Positions 25,075 through 33,451 of a DNA stretch of 64,000 bases are shown one piece after another (position 1 is the stretch's first letter; each line of letters starts with the position of its first letter). The position numbers were made by a program, and so were the translations under genes. The notes below the pieces were generated by a model, which worked only from the letters and a program-made list of their open reading frames with translations, searched no databases and was not told where the DNA came from. The stretch covers positions 59,064-123,063 of the IMG/VR virus record IMGVR_UViG_3300017917_004998. The stretch is one strand, 5' to 3'. This DNA is from a virus.

Positions 25075-25264
25075 TTAAACCGATTGATGTGGTATATGCA
25101 CACAAAAGCATATACCATGTTTTCTGTAGAATAACTAATATAAAATCATGAAAAAAATAAAGATAATCAAAAAAGAAGTACTAGAGGAAAGAAAGAAAGT
25201 TTATGACGTAACTGTAGAGGGAGCACATCATTATTTCCTAGAAAATGGAGTAATCTCTCATAAT
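24787..25264 (+). other. split intein 2 of UvsX (canonical split)
   Basis: N-intein 24787-25071 (95 aa, blocks A and B) and C-intein 25148-25264 (39 aa, YDVTVEGAHHYFLENG then VISHN, Thr +1), with 73 noncoding bases between ORFs. The split is at the usual DnaE-like position. The insertion point is after TNHVY, near the DNA-binding loop region of RecA-like proteins. Confidence 0.9.
25090..25117 (+). repeat. perfect 10-bp hairpin between UvsX parts 2 and 3
   Basis: TGGTATATGC, loop ACACAAAA, GCATATACCA. It lies in the 73-base gap where the split intein is broken. It could end or slow transcription, protect the message or mark a former insertion site. There is no T-run after it that would make a classic terminator. 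Confidence 0.65.
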
Positions 25265-25798
25265 ACAGGGAGTGGATATATGCCAACTAAAGAATCTTCA
25301 GGTGGTGACGGACCTATTTTTGCAATGTCTGTAATCTCTTTCCTTTCTAAAGCACAGTTAAAAGAAGGTAATAGCACAACTAAGACTGGTATCGTTGTTA
25401 CATCAAATCTTAAGAAAAGCAGATTCACAATCCCAGAGCCTGTTAAGTTTCACATCTCATTCCTAAACGGTATGAACCCTTATGTTGGTTTGCAAGATTT
25501 CGTTTCTTGGGAAGCTTGCGGAATTGGCAAAGGAAAGTTTGAAGAAGTGAAAAACGAAAGCGGAGTCAAAGAAACTGTCTTTATACCAAGCGAAAGTGCA
25601 CAAGCCAGATGGGCGGTTAAACACTTGGGAAAAACTATTACGTCATCACAGCTATTCACACCTGAAGTTTTCACCGATGAGGTTCTCAGACAACTTGACG
25701 AGAATGTTATTAAGAAGCATTTCATATTGCCAACAATGGGAAACAATGATGAGATTGCAAACGCTTTGGAAGCTGATTTAGAAGATGAACAGGAATAA
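25148..25798 (+). CDS. uvsX: UvsX recombinase, part 3 (C-intein plus C-extein)
   Basis: A 216-residue ORF. Residues 1-39 are the C-half of intein 2, ending in ISHN. Residues 40-216 start with Thr and form the C-terminal third of UvsX (TGSGYMPTKESSGGDGPIFAMS, KFHISFLNGMNPYVGLQDF, and an acidic end). The three exteins add to 73 + 139 + 177 = 389 residues, nearly the size of T4 UvsX (391), so nothing appears lost. The end overlaps the next gene by 14 bases. Confidence 0.9.
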   Translation: MKKIKIIKKEVLEERKKVYDVTVEGAHHYFLENGVISHNTGSGYMPTKESSGGDGPIFAMSVISFLSKAQLKEGNSTTKTGIVVTSNLKKSRFTIPEPVKFHISFLNGMNPYVGLQDFVSWEACGIGKGKFEEVKNESGVKETVFIPSESAQARWAVKHLGKTITSSQLFTPEVFTDEVLRQLDENVIKKHFILPTMGNNDEIANALEADLEDEQE

Positions 25799-26081
25799 GA
25801 TCAAGTTTAAGTATCTAATGAATCTGTGGAAGTCCCTTCCTTCATACCCTACCCAGGAAGATGTCATTTTTGAACTGACCTCTTACCTGGAAAAGGATGG
25901 TAGACCAAATGGAGAATTTTCGCTGCAAACCTTTAATTCTATACTAGGTTCTAAATGGATGGAAACCAAACATTATGAACTAGTACAAAATATGATTTCT
26001 TCCGGGCAATTTATTGAAGTGTCTGGGCAAGGAACGAATAAGGTAAAATATAAACTAAAGGAAAAACCAGAATACATTTAA
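25785..26081 (+). CDS. small hypothetical protein
   Basis: A 98-residue protein with a predicted helix-helix-wing pattern (EDVIFELTSYLEKDG ... YELVQNMISSGQFIEVSG ... KVKYKLKEK) that may be a winged helix. It lies between uvsX and the helicase, the position of gene 40 in T4, but I see no sequence match to gp40. It overlaps the end of UvsX part 3. Function unknown. Confidence 0.5.
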   Translation: MNRNKIKFKYLMNLWKSLPSYPTQEDVIFELTSYLEKDGRPNGEFSLQTFNSILGSKWMETKHYELVQNMISSGQFIEVSGQGTNKVKYKLKEKPEYI

Positions 26082-26082
26082 G

Positions 26083-27384
26083 ATGGATTTATCACATTCG
26101 GAGAATATAATTCTAAGATACATTATCACACAGCCTGCCTATCTTGAAACATGCAGAGCGGAATATTTCAAGAATAGTGGATTTCAGGAGGTGTTTGTCA
26201 TGTCTAAGAAGTTCTGGGAGAGATACCATGAAGTACCTACTCCAGACCAGCTCAAGGAAAATGTTAAATTGGAGGGTAAGACAGACAAAGTATCGCCGGG
26301 AGAAATACAAGCGATCTTTGATGTTGATCTTGCAAAATATCAGGATGATTGGCTTACGGAAACGACTGAACTCTTTATTGAATACAAAAATCTTGTAACA
26401 AGTGCTGTAGATGGTGTTAAATATATCCAGGCAACACCAGTCACTTCTGATAACATCAAAGAGGTTATTAACACCTTTAAGAATATTGTTGTTGAGAGAA
26501 ATAATATAGATTTCTCGTTCGATGAGGGCTTGGATTTTTTCCATCCTGATAACCACAAACAGCTTACACACACAACATTCTCTTCTGGCTATCCTTTTAT
26601 TGATACAGTATTGGGTGGAGGTTTTTCTGCCAAGTCACTGTACGTCTTTATGGGGATGCCAAAAGTTGGTAAATCGCTATGGCTTGGTAATCTTGCAGCT
26701 CAAGCAGTAAAGTCAGGACACAACGTAGCAGTTATTTCACTAGAGATGAACGACAGAAAGTATGTCAAGAGGCTAGGTGCAAACCTGCTTGGTATTCCTG
26801 TCAATGAGTATGGCAACACAGCGGAGGATGAACAGAAGATGAAAAAGAAGATCAGTTCTCTTACATATTCAAATCTAAGTGTTCCTGGTAGACTGTTTGT
26901 AAAAGAATTCCCGACTTCTCAAGCTTCTGCTCTTGATGTTGAACGATATCTTAGAAAAGTTGAAGAGCAGAATGGAATTAAATTCAAGGTAGTTGTCATA
27001 GACTACATCAACATCATGAAAAACTGGAGGAATCCAAACTCGGAAAACACCTATATGAAGATTAAACAGCTTGCCGAGGATATTCGCGGTGTGGCGATGC
27101 TTAACGGCTGGGCAATTTTGACTGCAACACAGACTAAGCAAAGCGATTTTGACTCCACAGATCTTAGCATTAACTCGGCAGCAGAATCGTCCGGTCTAGT
27201 TGCAACTGTAGATGGACTTTTCGGAATCATACAGGATCCAATGATGTATGCAAACAGAGAATATAAACTCAAACTGATTGCGAACCGAGACGATGGATAT
27301 AAAAATGCATACAAAATGTTTAATGTAGATTATACATACATGAGGATCATTGAAAACGGAGTTCCGATGCACGCAGAGGGTTAA
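26083..27384 (+). CDS. DnaB-type replicative helicase (gp41-like)
   Basis: A 433-residue DnaB-family helicase. The N-terminal helical domain (residues 1-150) is followed by the RecA-like core: Walker A GMPKVGKS, VAVISLEMND, VVVIDYINIM (Walker B), and the C-terminal NRDDGYKN. It would unwind the fork, equal to T4 gp41. Walker A is intact here, unlike in UvsX, gp46 and TerL. It starts 1 base after the preceding stop. Confidence 0.9.
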   Translation: MDLSHSENIILRYIITQPAYLETCRAEYFKNSGFQEVFVMSKKFWERYHEVPTPDQLKENVKLEGKTDKVSPGEIQAIFDVDLAKYQDDWLTETTELFIEYKNLVTSAVDGVKYIQATPVTSDNIKEVINTFKNIVVERNNIDFSFDEGLDFFHPDNHKQLTHTTFSSGYPFIDTVLGGGFSAKSLYVFMGMPKVGKSLWLGNLAAQAVKSGHNVAVISLEMNDRKYVKRLGANLLGIPVNEYGNTAEDEQKMKKKISSLTYSNLSVPGRLFVKEFPTSQASALDVERYLRKVEEQNGIKFKVVVIDYINIMKNWRNPNSENTYMKIKQLAEDIRGVAMLNGWAILTATQTKQSDFDSTDLSINSAAESSGLVATVDGLFGIIQDPMMYANREYKLKLIANRDDGYKNAYKMFNVDYTYMRIIENGVPMHAEG

Positions 27385-27400
27385 AAAAAATAACAAAAAA

Positions 27401-27892
27401 ATGGAAGAAGAAATTGACAATAATATCGAAGAGAATGTAGACTCTGGTGGTGAAAAAAAACAGCAACTTGGAGACAAGATCTTTGGTGCACACAACAATC
27501 CAACATCAGACAACGACTTCAGAGAGAACTTTGAACTTGATACGCAGCACAAATTTCTGGAGGATAGCTTTGATGAGGAAGAGTATTTGCATAGAAAAAA
27601 ATTAGAGGAAACTGTTTTTGCAGCATTCCAAAGCTCTAGGTGGTATCCACTGTCTTACAAAAAGAAGATACCAAAAGATCTAATACCTCATTTGTTTCAG
27701 GATGTGCTTGAGAAACTTGAGGACACTGAATTTGGATTCTCTGAGAAATTTGTAGTCATCTGTGATTTTGTTTCCATTCCGTATACGAAGGCGTACGAGC
27801 TAATCCCTGCCAAATACAAGGAAATAATTATTAACGAGCTAGAAATAAAGTTTGGCATTCTTTCGCGTAGAAAGATTAAAAGATTATTTTGA
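27401..27892 (+). CDS. hypothetical protein between helicase and gp47
   Basis: A 163-residue protein with an acidic N-terminal third (EEEIDNNIEENVDSGGE) and a helical C-terminal part with many basic residues (LSRRKIKRLF). It has no recognised family. ATG 27401 is chosen over an upstream in-frame start at 27350 that would overlap the helicase. Stop overlaps the next ATG (TGATG). Confidence 0.55.
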   Translation: MEEEIDNNIEENVDSGGEKKQQLGDKIFGAHNNPTSDNDFRENFELDTQHKFLEDSFDEEEYLHRKKLEETVFAAFQSSRWYPLSYKKKIPKDLIPHLFQDVLEKLEDTEFGFSEKFVVICDFVSIPYTKAYELIPAKYKEIIINELEIKFGILSRRKIKRLF

Positions 27893-29010
27893 TGGAATCT
27901 GTTTTTCCTAGCATAAAAAACGAAAAAGCAAAGAGAGTATGGTTAATAACCGATACCCATTTGGGCGTAAAAAATAGCTCAAATGAATGGATAGAAATCA
28001 TCGATACCTATTTCAAGGATTTCTTTTTTCCACTGGTTAAAAAGCACTACAGACCTGGGGATGTTCTTATCCACTTAGGTGATTGGTACGATTCTAGACA
28101 GAGCGTCAATCTAAGAGTATTAAATCTAGGTGTTGAGATTGCAGAGAAGATGTCGCTCACGTTTCCAGATGGCATTTGGATTCTAATCGGCAACCATGAC
28201 ATATTTGGGAAAAACACAAACGATGTGAATTCGTTAAAAAGCATCAAATGGATTCCTTCTATTACAATTTGCGAAGAACCTGCCAGCATCCAATTGGGAG
28301 AAAAGTCATTCTTTATGATGCCATGGAGAAAAGACTCAGAGACCGAAGAGTCCTGCTTGGATAGTGCAGAATACCACGACTATCTTTGTTGTCACTCTGA
28401 TATCAGAGGACTTAAGTTTAACAGGTACGTGAACGTTGAGCACGGCTCAGATTCAACTAAGTTTAGAAAATTTGGCAGGGTTTATTCCGGACACATTCAT
28501 TATGCACAAGAGTCTGGAAATATAAAAATGCTTGGCTCACCTTATGAGCTAACTAGATCTGATATGGACAATCCGAAGGGTATTACTCTTTTGGATTTAG
28601 AAACCGGGCAAGAAACGTTCTTTGAAAATGATATTTCTCCGAAGTTCAAAAGATATCAGTTTGAAGAAATTCTAGAGAAAACCATAGATGATGTCAATTC
28701 AGATTTCGAGAACAACTTTGTTGATATCATGATAGATCCAAGAATGGCTTTAAAGGCACCACTGAACATTCTAACGGACTCTATAGTAAATCCAAGAAAG
28801 ATATCTTTCCATCCCTACGATCCTAATCAGGCTTCTTCGCTAGAGGAAAGAATGAGATCTACCGACGAGAGACAATTCGATGTGCTTGACTTCATCGAGG
28901 AATATGTCTCACAGATGGATCATGACAAGGAAACCAGAGATAGAATACTTTCAACAATCAATAAATTGCATTCAATTGTAATTACACAGGATCAGGACAA
29001 AAAGATATGA
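27892..29010 (+). CDS. SbcD/Mre11-like nuclease (gp47-like)
   Basis: A 372-residue metallophosphoesterase. Motifs in order: WLITDTHLGV, VLIHLGDWYDS, ILIGNHD, CCHSDI and GHIHYAQ. These coordinate two metals. It partners with the SbcC/gp46 ATPase that follows, for DNA-end processing in recombination-dependent replication. The gene overlaps the next by 4 bases (ATGA). Confidence 0.88.
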   Translation: MESVFPSIKNEKAKRVWLITDTHLGVKNSSNEWIEIIDTYFKDFFFPLVKKHYRPGDVLIHLGDWYDSRQSVNLRVLNLGVEIAEKMSLTFPDGIWILIGNHDIFGKNTNDVNSLKSIKWIPSITICEEPASIQLGEKSFFMMPWRKDSETEESCLDSAEYHDYLCCHSDIRGLKFNRYVNVEHGSDSTKFRKFGRVYSGHIHYAQESGNIKMLGSPYELTRSDMDNPKGITLLDLETGQETFFENDISPKFKRYQFEEILEKTIDDVNSDFENNFVDIMIDPRMALKAPLNILTDSIVNPRKISFHPYDPNQASSLEERMRSTDERQFDVLDFIEEYVSQMDHDKETRDRILSTINKLHSIVITQDQDKKI

Positions 29011-29201
29011 AAATAACAAAAATTGAGTGGAGAAATTTTTCCTCTTACGGAAACAGAACCCAGGAATTAAATCTGGGTAATGAATCAAGTCTATTTCAGA
29101 TAAACGGAGAAAATGGTACGGGTAAGTGTCTTTATCCCGATACAATTCTAAAAGTTAAGGTATCCAAAGAAACTTTAGCCAAAATAAACAACTTACGTTA
29201 A
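29007..29201 (+). CDS. SbcC/gp46 part 1 (N-extein plus short N-intein)
   Basis: A 64-residue ORF. Residues 1-40 are the start of an SbcC/Rad50-type ATPase (KITKIEWRNFSSYG ... FQINGENGTGK), ending at the Walker A lysine. Residue 41 is Cys, followed by 23 more intein residues (CLYPDTILKVKVSKETL...) and a stop. The catalytic Ser of Walker A is in the next ORF. The fragment is too short to be active alone. Confidence 0.88.
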   Translation: MKITKIEWRNFSSYGNRTQELNLGNESSLFQINGENGTGKCLYPDTILKVKVSKETLAKINNLR

Positions 29202-29624
29202 CCACTTCAGGGAACACCAATATACTTAGAATTTTTTAAGAACTGACAAATGGAGGAAATTGAAATCACTATTAAGGATCTGCATGATTTTTTAACACTA
29301 CACCCAGAAGAGAAGGGAAATATTTTAATCGAAGGAAAGGATGGATGGTGCGAGATTGATGAATCTGCAATCACTGCTCCAGATTCAGTTTTTTACACTA
29401 TTCGAACTGAGAATGGAAAGGAAGCAAAGTGTTCTCCTGATCACCAGTTCTATAATGACACCTGGATTAAATGTAAATACCTAAATGTTGGCTATCCAAT
29501 TCTAACCGATCTTGGATATTCTAAAATAACACATCTGGAGTTAGAAAAAGAAAAAGCAGACCTTTATGATATTGAAGTGAGAGATTCCCACAATTATTAT
29601 GGAAATGGAATACTCTCCCACAAC
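29127..29624 (+). other. split intein of gp46 (Walker A site, atypical split)
   Basis: N-intein 29127-29198 (24 aa) and C-intein 29250-29624 (125 aa). The C-piece carries the block B-like SPDHQF and ends YDIEVRDSHNYYGNG then LSHN, with Ser as the +1 residue. Insertion is GENGTGK^SS. The N-piece is basic and the C-piece begins acidic (MEEIEITIKDL). It follows the same design as UvsX intein 1. Confidence 0.88.
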
Positions 29625-31169
29625 TCATCCATCTCGCATGCTATTTCGTATGGCCTATATGGAAAGGTTGAAGGAAAAAAACTAAAAGATATACCAAACA
29701 GGATCAATGGTAATGCCTGGGTAAGAATAACACTAGATCATCTGGGATCTTCCGTTGTAATAGAAAGAGGAATAGATCCGAATCTTTTCAGGCTTTTTAT
29801 CGATGGCAAGGAGTTTGATCAAGCAGGAAGCAGATCACTCCAGGATTATCTTACTGATGATATTCTCGGTATTCCATATTACGTGTTCAACAACACGATA
29901 TCTCTTTCCATCAACGACTTCAAGAGCTTTATTAAAATGACACCTCAGGATAAAAGAGGAATCATAGATAAAATATTCGGATTCCACATCCTGAATCAGA
30001 TGAGGGAGATCCTTAAATCCGAGACCAAGAAGATAAAGGAATCACTTGATACACTTTCAGGGAAACTTATTTCACTAGACAGCTCAATCAAGAGCTCTTC
30101 AGCCGAAATGGAATCCCTAATTAATGAAATAGAGGAGGAATCTGTAGCCCTAATCGAAGATCTTACATCTAAGATTACAACATTCGAAAATCTACAAACA
30201 CTCCACAATCAGAAGATGTCTGAATTCAGAATCGGAGAAAGTGAGCTAAATCAGAAAACCAGAAACACCAATTCTCTTTTGATAAATGCGCAGTCCAAAT
30301 TGAGAGATCTGGAGAGAAAGCTAAAACTTTATGATCAGAACATTTGTCCGACTTGTGAGGGATCCCTGGAAACCGATTTTCACGCCAATATGAAATCGTC
30401 TATGTTATCTGAAAAAAAATCTATTGATGACAACATAGCAGAGATAGAGAAAACGCTAGGAGAACTTAGAATTCTCGAATTAAATTGCGTTACAACCAGA
30501 AACGAACTTGTTGAAAAGGGAATGAAAATAAAGAATAAGCTTGATTCAATCCATCAAGAATTAAAGCTTCTAAAATCTAAAAAGGGAGACAAACAGGCAC
30601 AGTCTTTACAAAGAATCATAGATTCTCTTACTTCAGATCAGGAAAATACAATCTCGATCAAATTCAAAGAGGAAGAAAAACACAATTGGCTTAAAACTAT
30701 CGACGAAATACTTGGCGAGAAGGGTGTTAAACAGATGGCGATTAGAACCATTCTACCTTCTCTAAATTCAGAAATTCTAGAGCTTCTGAGAAAGATGAAT
30801 CTAAGCTACCAGGTAGTTTTTGACGAGGAATTTAATGCCATGATATATCAGATGGGAATTGAGGTTCCGTCGCAGACATTAAGCACTGGTGAAATGAAAA
30901 AAATAGATTTCGTTGTTCTGGTTGCGATTATGAAGCTTATGAAGCTTAAATTTAGCTCGATAAATCTTCTTTTCCTCGATGAGCTTTTCAGCTCTGTTGA
31001 TCCAGAAGGTGTTCATTCGATCCTTGGGATTCTCAAAAATTCCTGCTCTGAACTTGGACTAAATATATTCGTCATTAATCACGCACCTATGCCACATGAG
31101 ATATTTGATTGGAAAATAGATGTTCAGAAAAAGAACAACTTCTCGTCTTTTACACTCGAGAAAATTTAA
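29250..31169 (+). CDS. SbcC/gp46 part 2 (C-intein plus C-extein)
   Basis: A 639-residue ORF. Residues 1-125 are the C-half of the intein. The remainder is the SbcC/Rad50 ATPase: after SSISHAISYGLYG come coiled coils, a zinc-hook CPTC, the signature-like LSTGEMKKIDF and Walker B LLFLDELFSSVD. Joined exteins total 40 + 514 = 554 residues, close to T4 gp46 (560). Together with gp47 it forms the recombination nuclease complex. Confidence 0.9.
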   Translation: MEEIEITIKDLHDFLTLHPEEKGNILIEGKDGWCEIDESAITAPDSVFYTIRTENGKEAKCSPDHQFYNDTWIKCKYLNVGYPILTDLGYSKITHLELEKEKADLYDIEVRDSHNYYGNGILSHNSSISHAISYGLYGKVEGKKLKDIPNRINGNAWVRITLDHLGSSVVIERGIDPNLFRLFIDGKEFDQAGSRSLQDYLTDDILGIPYYVFNNTISLSINDFKSFIKMTPQDKRGIIDKIFGFHILNQMREILKSETKKIKESLDTLSGKLISLDSSIKSSSAEMESLINEIEEESVALIEDLTSKITTFENLQTLHNQKMSEFRIGESELNQKTRNTNSLLINAQSKLRDLERKLKLYDQNICPTCEGSLETDFHANMKSSMLSEKKSIDDNIAEIEKTLGELRILELNCVTTRNELVEKGMKIKNKLDSIHQELKLLKSKKGDKQAQSLQRIIDSLTSDQENTISIKFKEEEKHNWLKTIDEILGEKGVKQMAIRTILPSLNSEILELLRKMNLSYQVVFDEEFNAMIYQMGIEVPSQTLSTGEMKKIDFVVLVAIMKLMKLKFSSINLLFLDELFSSVDPEGVHSILGILKNSCSELGLNIFVINHAPMPHEIFDWKIDVQKKNNFSSFTLEKI

Positions 31170-31194
31170 CCATCATAAGCGAACAGCTACTCTG

Positions 31195-31203
31195 GATATA
31201 TAA
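31195..31203 (+). promoter_or_regulatory. GATATATAA late-promoter-like box
   Basis: 18 bases upstream of the TTG start at 31222 and immediately after the end of the recombination block. Confidence 0.5.
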
Positions 31204-31221
31204 AAGAAATATCCAGAGGGT

Positions 31222-32100
31222 TTGAAACCGTTACCAAAGCTTAGTAGACAGAAGAACTTGCAGATCAATAGGGTAAACCTTAATGATAAGGGTTTGCCTG
31301 GAGTTGCTTCAACCTTGATAGTTCCAGAAACACAAGGACTGGGTTTACTTGGAATCGGCAAGCTTGCTCCTCTGCCGGTTAAGGTTCCTGGCTATGATCC
31401 AGTTGTAAACGATAAAAACAAACCTGTAATTTCAACCAGAACTATATTAACTTATTCTTATCTGTTTGTACAGTATGAAAATACATACATACCTGCAGGT
31501 GACGAAAAATTGTACTCTTTTGCAGTAATACTTCCTTTGCAGCCGATGACGGTCAACGAATGTGCATCACAGCTTGGGGTTTTAGCAAAAAACGTCACAG
31601 GACTGACATTAGATCAATATCAAACTGGAACCTTTCAGCATCCTGTTTACACTAATCAAAACAACACACCTTTGGTTTTAAGGTATTCTGAACTTCCTGT
31701 TGTTCCGCAAACAACACCAGGTAGACTCGATAACGTTCCTCTTGGCTATCCGAATTTCATCTATCAGAAATCTCCAATCACCACCCAACAAGGACCTATA
31801 CCTTCCCCACCACTCCCTGATTTTATTACGAGCAGAGGAAATACTGGAGCGACAGCAATCAATGTTGGCGGAACAGTAGGATTTATCGATGCATCGGTAA
31901 GGAATCCGTATTCATGGAGACCCACTGCTTGGTCTTGGGATTTTGGTGGAACAGGAGCCAGTGCAGGTGCAACCGGATTAACTGCAGAAAATCCAATAGT
32001 TCTTTTCTTGTCTACTGGAACGTACACAGTTACTCTAACAGCAAGTAACGCATACGGTTCTGCAAGCATCACAAAAAATAGCTTTGTTACTGTCACATAA
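31222..32100 (+). CDS. virion protein with PKD-like C-terminal domain
   Basis: A 292-residue protein. The last 75 residues form a PKD/Ig-like domain (VGFIDASVRN ... AWSWDFGG ... GTYTVTLTASNAYGS). The N-terminal part is rich in Pro and beta strands, with no family I know. The start is TTG 31222; there is no ATG until far downstream, and the promoter-like box fits TTG. Probably a tail or adhesion protein binding carbohydrate. Downstream of gp46 and 3 bases before the gp15-like gene. Confidence 0.65.
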   Translation: MKPLPKLSRQKNLQINRVNLNDKGLPGVASTLIVPETQGLGLLGIGKLAPLPVKVPGYDPVVNDKNKPVISTRTILTYSYLFVQYENTYIPAGDEKLYSFAVILPLQPMTVNECASQLGVLAKNVTGLTLDQYQTGTFQHPVYTNQNNTPLVLRYSELPVVPQTTPGRLDNVPLGYPNFIYQKSPITTQQGPIPSPPLPDFITSRGNTGATAINVGGTVGFIDASVRNPYSWRPTAWSWDFGGTGASAGATGLTAENPIVLFLSTGTYTVTLTASNAYGSASITKNSFVTVT

Positions 32101-32103
32101 TTT

Positions 32104-32850
32104 ATGGCACAATTCTTAGAAAAATATAATATTGACGAGGTCTTCCTAAGGAATGTCATTGTCGGAATGCTGAAAACATTAAACGACAAACTAACCTACA
32201 CACAGATCAACGAACAGCAGGAAGTCCTTGAAGTTTTTGTACCATTTTTCTATTCTATGTCTGGCGATGAGAGTTTTCTACAGGATTTCTATATGGACTA
32301 TATAGACTGTGATGGACAATCGCCTTTTGCAGAGGGAAACTATGACGTTGTACCAAGAGGAATTCTAAACCTAAATGGCGTAAATATAGAAACGAATGCC
32401 ATAACGAATGGCTTTGTTAGAGCAACGTACAACACTGAGGATCTTCAGGGCCAAATGAAAGCCCTTTCTGCATATACAAATTTTATTCCTCTTTCTCTAA
32501 GCTTTGATATTACTATTAGGACAGATACACTCTTAGACACGTTCAAGATATTCCAATCATCAATTCAATCTTTTTATAAGGTCTACTCCTTCTCTGTTGA
32601 ATTTGGTGGTATGAGAATCCCTGTTCAAGTTGGATTTCCTGAGCAATATCCAAACGATAAACAAATAGAATTTTCTTATGGCTCAACCCAGAAATGGATT
32701 GAAACTAAGTTTTCTATTACCGTTGAAACATACTTCCCTCAGAAAAATCTAAACACAGAAAGATTCAGAGGCAATCTCATGCAAGCTGGCATTAGATTAC
32801 AGATCAACATTGACGATCCTATTCCGAGAAACGACAGCTCTTTATTCTAA
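32104..32850 (+). CDS. tail sheath stabiliser/completion protein (gp15-like)
   Basis: A 248-residue protein. The C-terminal half resembles T4 gp15 in layout: PLSLSFDITIRTDTLLDTFK (a strand and helix with the 'three Thr-Asp' area), a middle with a strand, then TETYFPQ. gp15 caps the tail and couples it to the neck. The call rests on this pattern and on T4-like neighbours, so it is moderate. The gene lies 3 bases after the PKD gene. Confidence 0.45.
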   Translation: MAQFLEKYNIDEVFLRNVIVGMLKTLNDKLTYTQINEQQEVLEVFVPFFYSMSGDESFLQDFYMDYIDCDGQSPFAEGNYDVVPRGILNLNGVNIETNAITNGFVRATYNTEDLQGQMKALSAYTNFIPLSLSFDITIRTDTLLDTFKIFQSSIQSFYKVYSFSVEFGGMRIPVQVGFPEQYPNDKQIEFSYGSTQKWIETKFSITVETYFPQKNLNTERFRGNLMQAGIRLQINIDDPIPRNDSSLF

Positions 32851-32892
32851 TCCTGCAATTGGCTTACAAGCAGATTTTGGTTTTCGGCTATC

Positions 32893-32901
32893 GATATATA
32901 G
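32893..32901 (+). promoter_or_regulatory. GATATATAG late-promoter-like box
   Basis: 25 bases upstream of the ATG at 32927. Confidence 0.55.
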
Positions 32902-32926
32902 TTGAAAGAAATCCTGATTTTTTGCT

Positions 32927-33241
32927 ATGCCTAACAATTATCCAAATAGTCCTATTATAGATCCCGGATTAAGCGTTAGAATTATCGACGGATCAACAAG
33001 CCAGACCTTAGATCAGCTCTATTTCATCGGAACTGCTAACAATTACGTTACTAAAACTAGCAAGACTGAAATACAGAACTATTCAACATTTGGCAATTTC
33101 TGGCTGAAAGAAGCAAACTACATAGATTCTTTCAGAGACATCCTAGACGGTGGTGATTCTGAGAACACTACAGCCCAATTTACCGGACCGATAATAGGTG
33201 GTGAATTCCCAACAAAAACATCACTGTTAAATCAGATTTAA
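32927..33241 (+). CDS. small hypothetical virion protein
   Basis: A 104-residue protein with no recognised family. It is rich in Thr, Ser, Asn and Gly, as in fibre or tail proteins. It precedes two Mtd-N-like genes and shares their promoter-like box. Role unknown. Confidence 0.5.
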   Translation: MPNNYPNSPIIDPGLSVRIIDGSTSQTLDQLYFIGTANNYVTKTSKTEIQNYSTFGNFWLKEANYIDSFRDILDGGDSENTTAQFTGPIIGGEFPTKTSLLNQI

Positions 33242-33244
33242 GAT

Positions 33245-33427
33245 ATGGCTTTTAGAATACAAATAAGAAGAGACACCACAATAAATTGGGCAGCAGTTAA
33301 CCCAATTCTGCTGGAAGGAGAAATGGGACTAGATACCACACTAAACTGCCTGAAGATAGGCGACGGAGTTACCTCATGGAATAGTCTACCTTATTTCATG
33401 TGTCAAGGAGCAACCGGACCGGCATAA
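33245..33427 (+). CDS. short Mtd-N-like tail protein
   Basis: A 60-residue protein that fits the N-terminal domain of major tropism determinant-like proteins: IQIRRDTTINW, NPILLEGEMG, and KIGDGVTSWNSLPY. It stops just after GATGPA, so it lacks the collagen-like and head part of the next gene. The first 31 bases are identical to the start of the gene at 33452. It may be a short anchor or the remnant of a duplication. Confidence 0.65.
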   Translation: MAFRIQIRRDTTINWAAVNPILLEGEMGLDTTLNCLKIGDGVTSWNSLPYFMCQGATGPA

Positions 33428-33451
33428 ATACAAAAAGAATCAAAAGAGAAA

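Noticed and set aside
23564-25798. Frameshifts or assembly errors as the cause of the broken uvsX
   Set aside because: Each break is flanked by matching intein N- and C-terminal motifs with Cys at the start and HN before Thr, and exteins join without loss. An error would not create these.
26083-27384. Split intein in the gp41 helicase
   Set aside because: Such inteins are known in metagenomes, but here Walker A (GMPKVGKS) and the full helicase are continuous.
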